Origin: CAYRXM01 sp964449465
Lineage (GTDB): Bacteria > Chloroflexota > Anaerolineae > JAFGEY01
Assembly (NCBI GenBank): GCA_964449465.1
Contig: CAYVBK010000010.1
Coordinates: 68,566-132,565 of the forward strand
DNA length: 64,000 nucleotides
Reading direction: 5' to 3'
In this document: in pieces, positions 24,901-34,223 of the stretch
Position numbering within the stretch: position 1 is the stretch's first letter
Layout of the letters: each line of letters starts with the position of its first letter
Translations under genes and position numbers: made by a program
The notes under the pieces: model-generated
Seen by the model: the letters and a program-made list of their open reading frames with translations, nothing else
What the model was told of the DNA's origin: nothing
Databases searched by the model: none

Positions 24901-26277
24901 CCCCTCCATCCATTCGACCAGGCTGGCGCCGTCGCCGGGCCGACACACGAAAATTTCGGTGTGCAAGCCGGTGGCCTGGCGGTATTGCTCTTGAACGACC
25001 GTCATCCATTCATTGTCACTGCGGCGTTCCATACAGGCCACTACGCCGCCGCCCCAGCCTGCGCCGGTGATGCGCGCTCCCCATACGCCGGGTTGCTCTC
25101 GCACAATGTCCACCAGCCGATCTACCTCGACGCAGCTGGCGGCATAGTCATCGCGCATGCTGGCATGCGCCCGATCCATCAGCGTGCCTAGTTGCTGTAC
25201 ATGTCCGGCTTGAAGGGCTTGCACGGCTGCCAGCACGCGCCGGTTTTCGCCGACCACATGGCGGCAGCGCGGGCGCACGCTCAGGCTTGTATCGGCCGGC
25301 AGGCGATGATCGGCGATCAGCGCGGCCAGCCGGTCGGCAGCCAGGCCGCTCTGCACCAGGTCGGACACTGACGCCGCATCGGGCAGCTGATCGATCTCGG
25401 CATCCAGCCCCAGATCGGTCACATCGCGCAGGCAGGTGATGGCAGGATGTCGCCGCCTCAGTAGTTGCACGCCCACTTTGCATTCGGCCACCCGCTGATT
25501 AAACTCGCCGCGCACATTGTCGTGATGCACGCCGCTGTTCAACAACACAATTTGCATATTTTCGGGCAAAGGGATGTGGCGGACGGTGTATTGTCCGTCG
25601 GCGGCAGGGCGGCAGTCGAGAAAGAGGGCATGGTCGCGCCGGCTGAGCAGGGCGGCAAACTGGTCCATCATGCCGCCGCGTGTGCCGACATACCATTCGG
25701 CCTCGCTGCACAGGTGGGCCAGTTGGTCTCTTTTGATGGCAATATGGTTCAGGGTGATCAGCGCCAGGGCCAGGGCCACCGAGAGGGCGGTGGAAGAACT
25801 GAGGCCGGCGCCGCGCGGTACGCTGTGAGGCGGTAGGCCTGAAACCAGCACGTCCATACCCTCAAGCGGCTGTTTGTCGCCAAATCGCCGGCTGATTTCT
25901 TGGGCCGCGCCGCGCAGATAATTGCTCCAGTCGCCGCCGGGGGCGTGAGGAATTTCGGGCGACAGTTCAAAGGAAAAAGGGACGAATCGCGGCTCGATGT
26001 TGACCACGCGAATCAGGGTGTCGGCGCGCCGCCGCGTGGCCAGCAGCACATCTCGATCCAGGGCTGCCGGCATGACAAAACCGCCGTTATAGTCGGTGTG
26101 CTCGCCGATCAGGTTGATCCGTCCGGGTGTGCGAAAAAAAGTGATCGGCCCAGGCCCCAGGCGGGCTATAAACTGATCGGCGGCCTCCTGGTACCGCTGC
26201 CGTTGACTCGAAAGGATGGCCGGCTCGTTGCCGTAAATCGAACGCAATGTATCCAGGTTATCCATCTCTTGCTCCAT
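24898..26277 (-). CDS. galK: Galactokinase (GHMP family)
   Basis: GalK phosphorylates galactose at C1 in the Leloir pathway. Signatures are PGRINLIGEHTDYNGG (about 50-65), the ATP loop GAGLSSSTALSVA, the GGMMDQF active-site segment and a C-terminal GARITGAGWGG. At 459 residues it is longer than the usual 380-400, with an N-terminal extension and an insertion before the last domain, so a related sugar 1-kinase is possible. It starts directly after the stop of the M20 hydrolase gene. Neither galT nor galE is present. Confidence 0.88.
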   Translation of the reverse strand: MEQEMDNLDTLRSIYGNEPAILSSQRQRYQEAADQFIARLGPGPITFFRTPGRINLIGEHTDYNGGFVMPAALDRDVLLATRRRADTLIRVVNIEPRFVPFSFELSPEIPHAPGGDWSNYLRGAAQEISRRFGDKQPLEGMDVLVSGLPPHSVPRGAGLSSSTALSVALALALITLNHIAIKRDQLAHLCSEAEWYVGTRGGMMDQFAALLSRRDHALFLDCRPAADGQYTVRHIPLPENMQIVLLNSGVHHDNVRGEFNQRVAECKVGVQLLRRRHPAITCLRDVTDLGLDAEIDQLPDAASVSDLVQSGLAADRLAALIADHRLPADTSLSVRPRCRHVVGENRRVLAAVQALQAGHVQQLGTLMDRAHASMRDDYAASCVEVDRLVDIVREQPGVWGARITGAGWGGGVVACMERRSDNEWMTVVQEQYRQATGLHTEIFVCRPGDGASLVEWMEG

Positions 26278-27459
26278 TCAGCCCAACAGCTCGGTGGCGA
26301 TGCGGGCATAGCCCTGCGCGGCCTTGATCACATCGGCGACGCGTACCTGCTCATCGGCGGTGTGGGCGTATCGCTCTTCGCCCGGCCCAAAGCCGACCGT
26401 TGGGATGCCGGCCACGCCCATGGTGTAGACGCCGTCGGTAGAAAAATTCCATTTGCCGATGGTGGGGCGATAGCCCAACTCGCTGCGGATGGCTTTGCAC
26501 ACGCTTTGCACCAGCGGATGTTCGCGGTCGAGCGCCCAGGCCGGGAAAAAAGAACGCGTCTGCGCCTGATAGCCCGTATAGGACACCGACTGATAATCGG
26601 TTACCTGTGCCGATGCTTTGACCTGTTCGCGCAATAACACATTTTGTACTTCGGCCATCGCTTTGGCTTCGGTCTCGCCCAGGGTCAGGCGGCGGTCAAT
26701 GTAAAAGGTGCAACTGTCGGGGATCACGTTGCGGCTGCCGCCGGTGTTCTCGATCTGGGTGACGGCCAGAGTGCCCGGCCCCAAAAAGCGATCTTCGGCC
26801 AACTGACCGGCCAGCATTTCGATGCCAAAGATCAGTCGCGCCGCTTTATAGATGGCATTGTTGCCCAGTTCGGGGGCCGAGGCATGGCACGAGCGGCCCG
26901 GCACCGTCACCCGGATCTCCATCCGTCCACGCTGCCCGCGATGCACCTGCAAGTGAGTGGCCTCGCCCAGTACCACCCAATCGGGGATCAGTCCTTCTTC
27001 TTCGATCAATACACGCATCCCCAGCCCTTCACACGGCTCTTCTTGCACCGCTCCCACCATGTACAGGTTGCCGTGCAGCGGGATGCGCCGATCCAGGATG
27101 GTTTTGCCGGCATAGACCATTGCCGCCAGCGCGCCTTTCATGTCGGCGGTGCCGCGCCCATACATCACCCCATCGCGGATTTCGGCGGCAAAGGGATCGC
27201 CGGGCCAGGCGGCGCGGTCACCCACACCGACAATGTCCATGTGGCCGTTGTACAACAAGGTTTGGCCCGTGCCGGCGCCGATGCGTCCTACCACGTTGCC
27301 GATGCGATCCTGACGCACCTCCTGAAAGCCCACCCGGCGCATCTCGGCGGCCAGCCGCTCGGCCAGCAGGCCTTCTTGGGTGGAATAGCTGGGAATCCGC
27401 ACCATTTCTTGCAAAAAGGCAATCATGGCCTGTTGATCGGTTGGTGCAAGCTCAAACAT
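26278..27459 (-). CDS. M20 family metallohydrolase, YgeY-like (ArgE/DapE type)
   Basis: A 393-residue zinc amidohydrolase. Metal ligands appear in YNGHMDIVGVGD, RGTADMKG, QEEPCEGLG and GEATHLQVHRGQRGR. SRNVIPDSCTFYIDRRLTLGE and IGKWNFSTDGVYTMGVAGIPTVGFGPG (here read as two blocks) match the YgeY-type hydrolases linked to selenium metabolism. General acetyl-amino-acid deacetylase or dipeptidase activity is the alternative. The gene abuts galK. SelB 6 kb away gives weak support to the selenium link. Confidence 0.85.
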   Translation of the reverse strand: MFELAPTDQQAMIAFLQEMVRIPSYSTQEGLLAERLAAEMRRVGFQEVRQDRIGNVVGRIGAGTGQTLLYNGHMDIVGVGDRAAWPGDPFAAEIRDGVMYGRGTADMKGALAAMVYAGKTILDRRIPLHGNLYMVGAVQEEPCEGLGMRVLIEEEGLIPDWVVLGEATHLQVHRGQRGRMEIRVTVPGRSCHASAPELGNNAIYKAARLIFGIEMLAGQLAEDRFLGPGTLAVTQIENTGGSRNVIPDSCTFYIDRRLTLGETEAKAMAEVQNVLLREQVKASAQVTDYQSVSYTGYQAQTRSFFPAWALDREHPLVQSVCKAIRSELGYRPTIGKWNFSTDGVYTMGVAGIPTVGFGPGEERYAHTADEQVRVADVIKAAQGYARIATELLG

Positions 27460-27475
27460 ACCCTGTTTCTCCGTT

Positions 27476-28906
27476 TTAATAGGCGCCCTGGCGAGAGAGA
27501 ACGACGCCGGCTGTTTTCACCAGAATTTTCAGATCGAGCAGTAAGGACCAGTTTTCGACATACCAGATGTCCAGCAGCACCATTTCATCAAAGCTCAAGT
27601 CGCTGCGGCCGCTGACCTGCCACATGCCGGTGATGCCCGGCAGCGCATCCAGACGGTGGCGATGCCACTCTAAATACAGTTCGACTTCGCGGGGCACCTG
27701 CGGACGCGGCCCCACGATGCTCATTTCGCCCCGCAGTACGTTGAATAGTTGAGGCAGTTCGTCGAGGCTAAAGCGGCGCAGCCAGCGACCCGCCCGTGTC
27801 ACTCGCGGGTCGTTCTTGATCTTGAACAACCGCTCTTCGCCCTCGTTGAGGCTCATCAAACGAGCTTTTTCGGCGTCGGCGCCCTGGCGCATGGTACGAA
27901 ATTTCAGGCAGGTGAACGGCACACCACCTTTGCCGATGCGCGTTTGGGCAAAAATGACCGGGCCCGGCGAATCCAGTTTGATCCACAGGGCGATCAGCAA
28001 CATCAGTGGTCCGCCTACCAGCAGGGCGATCACGGTCAACACCAGGTCAATCCCCCGCTTGAGCAGCAAGCCGCCCTGCCCCAGGGCCTCTTCGCGCACG
28101 CCCATCACCGGCACTTCGCCCAGATATTCCACATCTACCCGGCGGATCGCCGTTTCGAGCAGGTCTGGCACGATGTAAACCTGGCAGCGTTGTCCTTCAC
28201 ACTGGCGCATGATGCGCAAAATTTTGCGGTGATACATCCAGGGCAGGGTGGTGACGACCAGATCAATCTGCCGTTCGCAGATCAGGGCCGGTAGTTGGTC
28301 AATTTCGCCCAACGCCTTGATCTTGCCCATGTTCACCCGTTTGGCCGGCTCATCATCTACAAAGCCCACCACCGTATAGCCCATCTCTGGGTGAGCCACA
28401 ATAGAGCGCATGACTGCCCGTCCCACCTCGCCGGCGCCCACCACCAGCACGCGCCGTACGCCGATGCCTTTTTTGCGCAGCCGGCTGAGGATGATTTGTT
28501 TGATGATGCGGCTGATCGCCAACAGTCCGATAATGGTCATAGCGGCCAGCGGAAAGAGGCCGCGCGAATAGGATAGTTCGGGGATGAAATAAGTCAGCAC
28601 GATGAGCAGCATCAGGCCGTTGAGCGTGCCGCTGAAAAGGGTGATGGTTTCATCAAACCAGCTTCGCCCGCGCCGATAGACATAGACTTTGTGCAAAGCA
28701 TACACGATCAGCAGCAGCGCGACCATGAGCAGGCCCATCGGCGCATAGGTAACGAACGGCTCGAAATTTTCCTCTGCTACCGGCGAAGGCCATTGCAACG
28801 AGTAGCGGATCCAATAGGCCAACGCAAAGCCGGCAGCGATCAGCAGCGCGTCGAGGCTCACCTCCAGCCAGACCGCACGCTTGGGTTTGCTCTTTTGTCG
28901 CTCCAA
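27476..28906 (-). CDS. Polyprenyl glycosylphosphotransferase (exopolysaccharide initiating sugar transferase)
   Basis: The enzyme moves a sugar-1-phosphate to undecaprenyl phosphate, the first step of polysaccharide assembly. The 476-residue protein has four or five N-terminal helices (about 12-140), a CoA-binding-like Rossmann module (VLVVGAGEVGRAV, about 153-165), another helix (LTVIALLVGGPLMLLIALWI) and the catalytic bac_transf core: KLDSPGPVIFAQTRIGKGG, FKCLKFRTM-like TCLKFRTM, SLDELPQLFNVLRGEMSIVGPRP and GITGMWQVSGR. It lies downstream of the GT4 gene and probably forms an operon with it. Confidence 0.92.
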   Translation of the reverse strand: MERQKSKPKRAVWLEVSLDALLIAAGFALAYWIRYSLQWPSPVAEENFEPFVTYAPMGLLMVALLLIVYALHKVYVYRRGRSWFDETITLFSGTLNGLMLLIVLTYFIPELSYSRGLFPLAAMTIIGLLAISRIIKQIILSRLRKKGIGVRRVLVVGAGEVGRAVMRSIVAHPEMGYTVVGFVDDEPAKRVNMGKIKALGEIDQLPALICERQIDLVVTTLPWMYHRKILRIMRQCEGQRCQVYIVPDLLETAIRRVDVEYLGEVPVMGVREEALGQGGLLLKRGIDLVLTVIALLVGGPLMLLIALWIKLDSPGPVIFAQTRIGKGGVPFTCLKFRTMRQGADAEKARLMSLNEGEERLFKIKNDPRVTRAGRWLRRFSLDELPQLFNVLRGEMSIVGPRPQVPREVELYLEWHRHRLDALPGITGMWQVSGRSDLSFDEMVLLDIWYVENWSLLLDLKILVKTAGVVLSRQGAY

Positions 28907-28938
28907 TTCTCTCTCCCGTTCTCAACAGGACGGTCCGC

Positions 28939-30123
28939 TCACCGGGCCGGTGCCGGACACGCCTGGCGATAAATTTGCGCTGTTTGGCGCGCCGCGGCCT
29001 CCCATGTAAAGCGCGCCGCGCGCCTTGTTCCCCTCCCGGACAATTCTCGACGCAGCGCGACATCATCCAGCAGCCGCTCCAACGCCGTTTTTAACCCGGC
29101 CACATCCTCCGCCTGGACCATCAAACCCGCGTCGCCCACCACTTCGGGCAGCGAGGCTGCGTTCGAGGTGACGACCGGCGTGCCGCAGGCCATCGCCTCT
29201 AGCGGTGGCAGGCCAAAACCTTCGTAAAGGGATGGATAACAAAAACACATTGCGGCATTGTACCACAGCTTTTTTTCGGCCTCTGGCACATAGCCGGGCC
29301 AATGCACTCGCTCTTCCAGCCCCAACGCCCGCGCATGCGCAAACATTGGCTCAAAGAACCAGCCCTTGCCGCCGGCCAGCACCAGGTGCAGGTCGGCCAG
29401 TTCGGGCCGACCGGAGTTGACCAGACTGTAAAAGGCATCCAGCAGGCGCAGCACATTTTTGCGCGGTTCGATGGTAGATAGAAACAAGATAAACCGTTCT
29501 GGCAGGCCCTTTTGACGGCGAAATACCTCTATCTCGTCGGCCGGCAACGGCGCAAATGATGGGTCTACGCCGCAATAGACCGTTTGCACCCGTTCTGCCG
29601 GTGCGCCCAGCCGGGCGATCACGTCCTGGCGTGTATGTTCCGAGATGGCAATCACCTGTGCCGCCCGCCGTACCGACCACCCGGTCATCTCCTGCAAATA
29701 CAAACGCTGCGCCGGTTTGAATATCTGGGGAAACAAGAGAAAACTGAGATCAAATACGGTGACGATGGCGGGTATTTGAGACATGAGTGGAGAGACAAAG
29801 GCCATGCTGTGCCAGAGGGCGATGCGTTGGCGGCGCTGCACGGCCGGCGCCGCCAGTTGTTCCCAGAGAATGCGCTTGAGCGGCCGGGATGTGTTCCACA
29901 TCGGGCGGCTCACCCGGAGGCCTTGAGAGGGTGAAAAACGCCGATCCGATACAAACGCCGTGAACTGAATATCGGGGGCAGCCTGTGGCAGATGCGCCAA
30001 CAGATTTTGGATATACCAGTTGATCCCGGCGCCGCGAAAGGTTTCGTCCAGGGTTAGCAGGCCGGCGTTCAAGCCGACATGCAGCGGTGATGTATCATCT
30101 GTTTCGGTGTTGGCGGCGTCCAT
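28939..30123 (-). CDS. Glycosyltransferase family 4 (group 1)
   Basis: A GT-B enzyme of 394 residues. The N-terminal half has GINWYIQNLL and ALWHSMAFVSPL. The C-terminal donor domain has FILFLSTIEPRKNVLRLLDAF, the VHWPGYVPEAEKKLWYNAAMCF block and the EX7E-type YEGFGLPPLEAMACGTPVVTSN (split here: YEGFGLPPLEAM, ACGTPVVTSN), then LPEVVGDAGLMV. It probably adds a sugar to a lipid-linked intermediate for the surface polysaccharide made with the neighbouring glycosylphosphotransferase. The sugar is unknown. Confidence 0.92.
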   Translation of the reverse strand: MDAANTETDDTSPLHVGLNAGLLTLDETFRGAGINWYIQNLLAHLPQAAPDIQFTAFVSDRRFSPSQGLRVSRPMWNTSRPLKRILWEQLAAPAVQRRQRIALWHSMAFVSPLMSQIPAIVTVFDLSFLLFPQIFKPAQRLYLQEMTGWSVRRAAQVIAISEHTRQDVIARLGAPAERVQTVYCGVDPSFAPLPADEIEVFRRQKGLPERFILFLSTIEPRKNVLRLLDAFYSLVNSGRPELADLHLVLAGGKGWFFEPMFAHARALGLEERVHWPGYVPEAEKKLWYNAAMCFCYPSLYEGFGLPPLEAMACGTPVVTSNAASLPEVVGDAGLMVQAEDVAGLKTALERLLDDVALRRELSGRGTRRAARFTWEAAARQTAQIYRQACPAPAR

Positions 30124-30131
30124 ATCATCCG

Positions 30132-30668
30132 TTACAGGTCATCGGCCACACGGCGCGCCGGCGGCTGCACGCCCACCACCAGGCTGCTCCACTCGGTGGC
30201 CTTCCAAAAGCCCTTGTCGTTTCGCCGCAGCGTCACCGGGCGTGGTGAGGCGGCGCCCGAGCTGCTCACAAAGACCTTGTAGCTGTCTCCCTGCCGGTCG
30301 CCGCTGTAGGCATTGTCAGAACAAACGACGGTATAGGGTAGCGCGGGCAAGGTATAGCCGTTGGCTGGCGTGGCTCCCTGGATGTAGGAACGAGGCAGGT
30401 ATTCTTTGCCTCGCACCTGAAGCTCGACCCGCTGCAAGTCTTTGGTCAACAACTGCCGCCCTTTGTATCCGTGAGGGCCGTCTTGCAGGCTCGATGAATC
30501 AACAGCTACCGTCAAACACTGCTGACCCAACTCGCGGTTTTCGGCATAGAGGAGCAGCGCCGCCACCAGCATCGCCGCTCCACCCTCAGGCGTCACGGCT
30601 ATGCGGTTGCGCAGGGCGGTAAATTCTTCAATCGAACCGGGTAAATGGTCAATCAGCACAGAGGCCAT
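30132..30668 (-). CDS. DUF6935-like domain protein
   Basis: The ATG at 30668 has a GAAAGGAAC site, so the longer frame is not used; the protein has 178 residues. The N-terminal part IEEFTALRNRIAVTPEGGAAMLVAALLLY resembles DUF6935 proteins, recognised from memory. The body contains LPRSYIQGATPANGY, YSGDRQGDSYKVFVSSSGA and KGFWKATEWSSLVVGV, a pattern expected of a small beta-rich domain. There is no signal peptide. Function is unknown. It lies between the GH3 and GT4 genes. Confidence 0.7.
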   Translation of the reverse strand: MASVLIDHLPGSIEEFTALRNRIAVTPEGGAAMLVAALLLYAENRELGQQCLTVAVDSSSLQDGPHGYKGRQLLTKDLQRVELQVRGKEYLPRSYIQGATPANGYTLPALPYTVVCSDNAYSGDRQGDSYKVFVSSSGAASPRPVTLRRNDKGFWKATEWSSLVVGVQPPARRVADDL

Positions 30669-30732
30669 GGCCTGTTCCTTTCTCTCATATCCACAGCAAC
30701 CAAGTATATCCTGATGAACGGGTACAGGCAAA

Positions 30733-32589
30733 TCAGCTCTCGTATCCGATCAGGCCGAATCCGAATGGAAAGAGCGGCTGTTCCGAGTCAAAAGGCACAT
30801 CCTCTTGTTGCTTTTTCACTGCCTTCATCGAGGAGGGCAACTCGAAAGGCAGCTGGCCGGTCGGCGCAAAGCGGCCAAACAAGACATCCAGCAAGGCCTG
30901 GTCGCTGACACCAAACAGACCCAGCAAAGCGGCCGCTTCAGACGCCAGATCCGGAATCACTGCCGGGCGGTCCAAATAGATGGCGATGACGGTGGGTTTG
31001 GCGCGCATCACCTCTTGCAGGTGGGCCAATTCCTGGCCTTGAAAAGCCAGGTTGCCGTGATGGATGCGCCCAAAAAAACCCGCCCCGGTCTCAAACGGCG
31101 TGTTGACGCGCAGGATGGCCACATCGGCCTCGCACAGATGCTCCACCACGACACCATATTCGGCGGCGACGGCCGGAGCAATGTTTTCGACATAGATGCG
31201 TGCCCCGCCGTGCAGGGGCAGGGTGTGCCCCGCTGAGGTGGCCTGATTTTTGAGCAGCACCACCGATTTATGCTGCGCCAGATCGCTGGCAGTCTGAAAC
31301 TCGGCGCAACCCACAACCTGGGCGGCATGCTCCGGGTCTACAAAGGGGTTTTCAAACAGCCCCAACCTGAACTTGTCGCGCAGCAGCCGCCGCACCGACT
31401 CGTCAATGCGTGCCTCGGCAATCTGCCTGCTTTGCACCAGGCCGACAATGATCTCTGCGGTGTGGTCGCCGCCAAATTGATCTACGCCGGCATCCAACGC
31501 CTTTTTATAGCGTTGTTCCACCGATAGCTCTTGCACGCCCCAGGTCATTCGCGTGGTGATGCCCCAGTCGGTGCAGATCACGCCGTCGAACCCCATCTTC
31601 TCTCGCAGCAGGTCGGTGAGAATTTCGCGGTTAAAGCCCATACCCACGTTTTCAGAGGTGATGCCGACCGGGATGCCGTAATAGGGCATCATTTGCGCGG
31701 TGCCGGCCTCGATGGCTGCCTGAAACGGGATCAGGTGATAGGCAAAATTGTGGCCCGGATAGACCTGTTCCTGGCCGTATTCGTTATGCGGATCCAATCC
31801 CTCTCGCTGCGGCCCGCCGCCCGGAAAGTGCTTGGTCATCGTGGCAACGCTGTGCGCGGTCAGGCCGTGCGCTCCCTGAAACCCTCTGATATAGGCGGCT
31901 GTCAGCCGGGCCGACAGGTGGGCATCTTCGCCAAATGTGCCCGAAATGCGCCCCCAACGCGGCTCGGTGGCCAGGTCGGCCATCGGGTGCAGGGCAGTGC
32001 GGATGCCCACGGCGCGGTATTCCTGGGCGGCGATCTGACCAAATTGTTCCACCAACGCTTCATCGCCGATGGCCGCCAGCCCAATTGGTTCGGGCCACTG
32101 GGAAAAAGAGCCGGCGCGCACGCTGGTGATCAAGGGGTCATGGGCAAAGCCGTGTCGCGGGTCTGAGCTGATGGTCACCGGGATGCCCAGCCGCGAGTTT
32201 TCGGCCATCTGTTGCAGGCGATTGTTCCACATGGCCAGGTATTCGGGACGGTCGTGGGCGCGGGTCAAGACATGCCGGATGTGTTTGCCCAGGATGGCCT
32301 CGCCGGTGGCCGGGCCCATCACCATACGCACGCCGGGCGCCGGCGAAAATTCGACCGGCTGTTCCATCAAGGTGCCTTGTTCGCCCATGCCCAGGGCCGG
32401 ATGTACCATCAGGCCGGCTTTTTCTTCCAGAGTCATCTGCGCCAGCAGATCCTCCACTCGCTCCTCGACGGGGCGACGCCAGTCCTCGTAAACGTCCAGT
32501 CGTCCGTTCTTGTTCAAATCGCGAAATCGTAGCCCATCTATTTCCAGCATGGGCGATTGCGTATATTGAGCTAAAATATCCCGGTCCAT
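30733..32589 (-). CDS. Glycoside hydrolase family 3 (beta-glucosidase-like)
   Basis: The ATG at 32589 follows AGGAGA at 5 nt, giving 618 residues; a TTG just upstream is less likely. The N-terminal TIM barrel has HPMADLATEPRWGRISGTFGED, TMTKHFPGGGPQ and FDGVICTDWGITT, the last carrying the nucleophile Asp. A C-terminal alpha/beta sandwich follows (VVLLKNQA, ATVIAIYLDRPAVIPD-like region). There is no signal peptide, so it is probably cytosolic and cleaves imported beta-linked oligosaccharides. It lacks the fibronectin-type C-terminal domain of longer GH3 enzymes. Confidence 0.92.
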   Translation of the reverse strand: MDRDILAQYTQSPMLEIDGLRFRDLNKNGRLDVYEDWRRPVEERVEDLLAQMTLEEKAGLMVHPALGMGEQGTLMEQPVEFSPAPGVRMVMGPATGEAILGKHIRHVLTRAHDRPEYLAMWNNRLQQMAENSRLGIPVTISSDPRHGFAHDPLITSVRAGSFSQWPEPIGLAAIGDEALVEQFGQIAAQEYRAVGIRTALHPMADLATEPRWGRISGTFGEDAHLSARLTAAYIRGFQGAHGLTAHSVATMTKHFPGGGPQREGLDPHNEYGQEQVYPGHNFAYHLIPFQAAIEAGTAQMMPYYGIPVGITSENVGMGFNREILTDLLREKMGFDGVICTDWGITTRMTWGVQELSVEQRYKKALDAGVDQFGGDHTAEIIVGLVQSRQIAEARIDESVRRLLRDKFRLGLFENPFVDPEHAAQVVGCAEFQTASDLAQHKSVVLLKNQATSAGHTLPLHGGARIYVENIAPAVAAEYGVVVEHLCEADVAILRVNTPFETGAGFFGRIHHGNLAFQGQELAHLQEVMRAKPTVIAIYLDRPAVIPDLASEAAALLGLFGVSDQALLDVLFGRFAPTGQLPFELPSSMKAVKKQQEDVPFDSEQPLFPFGFGLIGYES

Positions 32590-32685
32590 CAAATTCTCCT
32601 GTCTGCTGGCAATCTGTCCAAGAGACTATTCGTTGCCCCACTTGAAGATGTCGGAATCCCGAACTTGTACACCCCACTCAGCGCG

Positions 32686-32823
32686 CTAGGAGATCGCTGA
32701 AAAAGTCTATTTTGACCACAAAGGACACCGAGAACACAAAGGTTTACGATACTTTTGAGTCGCTAAAAGTGCTTTGTGTCCTTTGTGTCTTGGTGGTGAG
32801 AGGGTTTTTCAGCACGCTCCTAG
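32686..32823 (-). repeat. MITE-like dispersed repeat, copy 2 (inverted relative to copy 1)
   Basis: A 138-bp element with perfect end inversions CTAGGAG (32686-32692) / CTCCTAG (32817-32823) and GCTGAAAAA (32696-32704) / TTTTTCAGC (32805-32813). Its reverse complement aligns through its length with 20872-21006. There is no ORF. The remaining intergenic bases to 32874 show nothing else. Confidence 0.8.
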
Positions 32824-32874
32824 AATTGCTCCGAGTTGGGGACTCGCCACCGATCAGAGTTCTCCGACAGCCTG

Positions 32875-33210
32875 CTAAACCAAAGCCTGTTGCCAGGCAG
32901 CTTCCATTCCGGCACGGTTAATGTCCCACCGCGAGGCGTGCCAGATGGCCTGTCCGTGTCGGAACAGGATGACCTGCGGCGATTCATGTTGGATACCGCT
33001 GACCTGGGCCAGGCGCAGCGAAACGGAGCGGTCCTGGATCACCAGCACGCACCAGAATTCGCCAGGCTGCTGGGCCTGGTCTTGAAAAATCTGCCATTTG
33101 GCGGCCGAGATGGGGCATTGGGTCGAGTGTTTGAACACCCAGACCGGCTGTTGATGGCTGTGTTGGATGATCTGTTCAATGTGTTCAAGCGTCCGACAGT
33201 CCTGGATCAT
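32875..33210 (-). CDS. ytxJ: Monothiol bacilliredoxin-like protein (YtxJ/BrxC family)
   Basis: This 111-residue thioredoxin-fold protein has the family hallmark VWVFKHSTQCPISAAKW, with a single active Cys in CPIS. QDRSVSLRLAQVSGIQHESPQ and the ending IWHASRWDI match YtxJ-type bacilliredoxins, which act on S-bacillithiolated proteins in Firmicutes. Whether this organism makes bacillithiol is unknown. The start overlaps the ROK kinase stop by 4 nt, so the two are translated together. Confidence 0.85.
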   Translation of the reverse strand: MIQDCRTLEHIEQIIQHSHQQPVWVFKHSTQCPISAAKWQIFQDQAQQPGEFWCVLVIQDRSVSLRLAQVSGIQHESPQVILFRHGQAIWHASRWDINRAGMEAAWQQALV

Positions 33211-34205
33211 TTTTCGCTCTGTTTCCTGTCCCGTTTATAGGACTGATAGGCCATGATGGCCGCGCCCAATACGCCGGCGTCGTCGGCCAGCTGGCTGGCG
33301 ACGATGCGCACATGGTCTTTGTTGGCCTGGTTGAGGTAATGCTGTTCGGCGGTCTCGCGCACCGGCCCCACATAGCTTTCACCCAGTTGCTCGACCAGGC
33401 CGCCCCCCAACACGATCACTTCGGGGTCGAGCAGGTTGACCACGTTGGCGACCAGCAGTCCCATATAGTACATGGCCTGATTCATCACTTCTTGCACCAG
33501 CGGATCGTTGCGCTCTAGCGCTGCCGCCAACACACTGCTGCTCAAATCGGTGCGTCCCAACTCTTCGTGGATTTGCGGCAGCAGGCTGGGGCGTCCGGCG
33601 GCCAGACCGCTGCGAATCTCGCGCTCGATGGCTGTGCGGCTGGCCAGGGCTTCGGCGCAGCCACGTTTGCCGCAACCGCAGACCGGCCCACCGGCCAGCA
33701 GGATGGTGTGGCCTACTTCACCGGCGGTAAAGCGCACGCCCTGATACAGCCTGCTGTTCAGGATAATGCCCCCGCCGATGCCGGTGCCGGCAAATATAGC
33801 CACCATGTTGTTGCTGCCTTGTCCTGCCCCCAGAGCGTGTTCGCCGATGGCCCCCACATTGACATCGTTGCCCAGATAGGCTGGGCAGCCCAACTGCTCG
33901 CTCAAAAAATCGGTCAGTGGCAGGTCATTCCAGGTGGGGCCCAGGTTGGGGGCGTGCAAAATGACGCCGGTTTGAGGGTTGATCGGCCCCGGAAAGCCCA
34001 CGCCCAACGCGCGCACCTGGGTCACGCCGGCTTCGGACATGGCCACGCGCACCGTCTCGACGATTCGGGTCATCACCGCGCCGGCGCCTTCTTCGGCGTG
34101 GGTTTTGCACCTGGCGCGGCTCAAAATTTTGCCTTTGGGCGTGACCACCACCACCTTGAGGCTGGTGCCGCCCAGGTCTACTCCGACCAGATACTTTTTT
34201 GACAT
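33207..34205 (-). CDS. ROK family sugar kinase (glucokinase-like)
   Basis: A 332-residue kinase of the ROK family. The phosphate-1 loop is VGVDLGGTSLKVVVV. FPGPINPQTG and LGNDVNVGAIGEHALGAG contain the sugar-binding and catalytic Asp region. The ROK zinc motif is CGCGKRGCAEALAS and the adenosine motif VIVLGGGLVEQ. There is no N-terminal HTH, so it is an enzyme rather than a ROK repressor. A good AAGGAGGG site precedes the ATG. It is probably a glucokinase; N-acetylhexosamine kinase is possible. Confidence 0.9.
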   Translation of the reverse strand: MSKKYLVGVDLGGTSLKVVVVTPKGKILSRARCKTHAEEGAGAVMTRIVETVRVAMSEAGVTQVRALGVGFPGPINPQTGVILHAPNLGPTWNDLPLTDFLSEQLGCPAYLGNDVNVGAIGEHALGAGQGSNNMVAIFAGTGIGGGIILNSRLYQGVRFTAGEVGHTILLAGGPVCGCGKRGCAEALASRTAIEREIRSGLAAGRPSLLPQIHEELGRTDLSSSVLAAALERNDPLVQEVMNQAMYYMGLLVANVVNLLDPEVIVLGGGLVEQLGESYVGPVRETAEQHYLNQANKDHVRIVASQLADDAGVLGAAIMAYQSYKRDRKQSEK

Positions 34206-34223
34206 GGTACACCCTCCTTTGTC

